Shown in pieces: positions 5,811 through 6,955 of a DNA stretch of 6,955 nucleotides. The notes beneath the pieces are model-generated. The model was not told the origin of the DNA. It ran no database searches and was given only the letters and a program-made list of their open reading frames with translations. The position numbers and the translations under genes are program-made. The stretch is taken from contig DATAAM010000077.1 of assembly GCA_036260075.1 (NCBI GenBank), positions 1-6,955 of the forward strand, in the 5' to 3' direction. Positions within the stretch are counted from its first letter, which is position 1. Every line of letters begins with the position of its first letter. Origin of the DNA: DATAAM01 sp036260075. GTDB lineage: Bacteria; Actinomycetota; Acidimicrobiia; Acidimicrobiales; JAHWLA01.

Positions 5811-5856
5811 GCCGCCGAGGCTAGCCCCGCGGTCGCGCCGCACACGTCGAAAAGGG

Positions 5857-5929
5857 AGCCCGAGACGGGATTCGAACCCGTGACCTACGCATTACGAGTG
5901 CGTTGCTCTGCCGACTGAGCTACCCGGGC
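5857..5929 (-). tRNA. tRNA-Thr(CGT)
   Basis: The 73-nt sequence folds as a complete cloverleaf. The acceptor stem is GCCCGGG with CTCGGGC (one G-U pair). The D arm is GCTC/GAGC, and the anticodon stem is ACGCA/TGCGT around loop CTCGTAA. The variable region is AGGTC and the T arm is ACGGG-TTCGAAT-CCCGT. The anticodon CGT reads ACG threonine codons. The discriminator is U and the next bases are CCC, so CCA is not encoded and must be added. The first 10 nt overlap the end of holB, whose TAG stop is U8-A9-G10 of the tRNA. A TTTT tract follows the 3' end but no hairpin other than the tRNA itself precedes it, so read-through into sigR is possible. Confidence 0.97.
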
Positions 5930-6955
5930 GGGACGCGGGCTTCGAGGGTAGCAGCGGTGCCTTGGTCGATCCTCAGGAGCAACGCCTGGAGGAAGAGGGT
6001 CTCGTTGGGGTTGCGGACGAGCGCCTCGTTGGCCGCGGCGACGGCCTCGAGGGCGGCCAGGGCGGCCGCCGCCCGCCGTCCTTCGGCGGTGAGCAGCCGG
6101 TCGCGGTAGGCCCCCGCCAGCGCCGCCAGCCCGAAGCGAAGCTCGTCCATGCGGGCCCGCCGTTGCTCCCGCTTGTGCCGCTCGAGCAGCTCCTTGCGAC
6201 CCAGCCCGCGCTCGCCGTAGAGACGGGCCCGCTCGTCGAGCGCGGCCACCTCCTCGGCATGCCGAGCCGCCAAGGGCTCGACGATGGTGTCGAGCGAGGC
6301 CAGCAGCTCGTCGACCAGCGTGGCCACCGTGGCGCCGCGGCCGTCGAGGCGCTCCGGGACCGACTGCCACAGCGACCGCCGAGCCGCGAACCCGGAATCG
6401 GAGGCCAGCAGGCGGGCCCGGTCGACGCGCCCCTCGGCCGCCGCTGCGGCCGCCGCCGCCGTCTCCGGGGCCACCCCCTCCTCCACCAGCGCGGCGGCCA
6501 GGTCGCGCTCGGGCACGGGCCCGAACTCGACGCGCACGCACCGGCTGGCGATCGTCACGAACTCGGGGGGCAGCGTCTCCACCAACCCGACGAACACGGC
6601 CGACTCCGGCGGCTCCTCGATCGTCTTCAGCAGCGCCGCCGCGATCGGCGCCGCCAGGTGGAACTCGGGGATCACGATCACCTTCCGCCCACCCTCCATG
6701 GGCGAGCGCGCCGCCAGCCGGGCCAGCTCCCGGGCGTCGTCGATCGACATGCGGGCGCCCTCGCGCTCGTGCACCACGACGTCGGGGTGGACGCCCGCCC
6801 GCACCCGTCGGCACACCTCGCACGCGCCGCAGCCGCCCTGCGGGCACAGGAGGGCAGCGGCGAACGACCGCGCCGCCGTGCGCTTGCCCGTCCCCGGTGG
6901 GCCGACGAACAGGTAGGCGTGCACGGGCGACCGCGCCGCGGCCGTGAGCGCGGCC
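5920..6955 (-). CDS. holB: DNA polymerase III delta-prime subunit (clamp loader), 5' end beyond right edge
   Basis: HolB is the stator subunit of the clamp loader that opens the sliding clamp at the replication fork. Counting from the GTG at 6924, Walker A GPPGTGKR is at 8-15 and a four-Cys zinc module is at C27, C32, C35 and C38 (CPQGGCGACEVC). LLKTIEEPPES is at 98-108 and the sensor-1 SRC motif (TIASRC) is at 124-129. The frame continues upstream of that GTG to the right edge as AALTAAARSP, the usual text just before the HAYLFVGPPG motif, so the real start lies outside the window. The Walker B position reads VIVIPEFH, without the expected Asp-Glu pair, so ATP hydrolysis here is doubtful. 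An Ala-rich stretch lies at 155-163. The last ten bases including the stop are shared with tRNA-Thr. Identification is firm. Confidence 0.94.
   Translation of the reverse strand, partial: AALTAAARSPVHAYLFVGPPGTGKRTAARSFAAALLCPQGGCGACEVCRRVRAGVHPDVVVHEREGARMSIDDARELARLAARSPMEGGRKVIVIPEFHLAAPIAAALLKTIEEPPESAVFVGLVETLPPEFVTIASRCVRVEFGPVPERDLAAALVEEGVAPETAAAAAAAAEGRVDRARLLASDSGFAARRSLWQSVPERLDGRGATVATLVDELLASLDTIVEPLAARHAEEVAALDERARLYGERGLGRKELLERHKREQRRARMDELRFGLAALAGAYRDRLLTAEGRRAAAALAALEAVAAANEALVRNPNETLFLQALLLRIDQGTAATLEARVPPG
5945..5953 (-). promoter_or_regulatory. Possible extended -10 element for tRNA-Thr
   Basis: The minus strand reads TGCTACCCT, which fits the extended -10 form TGnTAnnnT, with the hexamer ending 15 nt before the first base of the mature tRNA. 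No -35 hexamer resembling TTGACA is found at 16-18 nt upstream. It lies inside the end of holB. The tRNA could equally be cut from a holB transcript. This is a weak call. Confidence 0.22.

Noticed and set aside
5845..5856. T-run after tRNA-Thr as a terminator
   Set aside because: Only four T residues follow, and the only hairpin before them is the tRNA acceptor/T-arm structure, so termination cannot be claimed.
5811..5960. SigR autoregulatory promoter directly before sigR
   Set aside because: I searched both the tRNA 3' flank and the end of holB for GGAAT or GGAAC with GTT at 16-19 nt and found none.
5885..6847. A 320-codon open frame on the minus strand
   Set aside because: It is out of frame with holB, is Arg/Gly-rich and runs through the tRNA gene.

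Overview
The window is high-GC (I estimate about 70%) and every supported gene lies on the minus strand, so transcription runs from the right edge to the left edge. Gene content points to an actinobacterium: a SigR/RsrA-type thiol-stress sigma/anti-sigma pair, a DUF2342 zinc metalloprotease next to tilS and hpt (an arrangement also found in mycobacteria), and a tRNA-Thr without an encoded CCA. The style of FtsH, HolB and the small zinc-ribbon protein suggests the Acidimicrobiia side of the phylum, but that placement is an impression, not a search result.

Layout in transcription order: (1) the DNA polymerase III delta-prime subunit holB, cut by the right edge; (2) tRNA-Thr(CGT), whose first 10 nt are also the last codons and the stop of holB; (3) sigR and rsrA, translationally coupled; (4) a DUF2071/YqjF-like protein; (5) a 62-residue CX4C/CX2H zinc-ribbon protein; (6) a 45-residue single-pass membrane protein; (7) a DUF2342 HExxH metalloprotease; (8) an orphan response regulator with a LuxR-like helix-turn-helix; (9) tilS, hpt and ftsH, the last cut by the left edge. 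From sigR to ftsH the genes overlap or lie at most 45 nt apart, so no stretch of 300 bases lacks a gene.

How the parts may work together: SigR and RsrA form a redox-switched regulator. RsrA keeps the C/H/C/C spacing of the Streptomyces zinc anti-sigma factor. The window contains one exact copy of the SigR-type promoter (GGGAAT, 18-nt spacer counted from GGAAT, GTT) on the coding strand. It sits 9 nt before the ATG of the zinc-ribbon gene, close enough for a leaderless transcript. If active, oxidative thiol stress would drive a downstream unit of zinc-ribbon protein, membrane peptide, metalloprotease, response regulator, TilS, Hpt and FtsH. This is the most interesting hypothesis here. The second is the overlap of holB with the tRNA gene, where RNase P cleavage would remove the holB stop codon.

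I see no mobile element, CRISPR array or phage gene, and no convincing rho-independent terminator.
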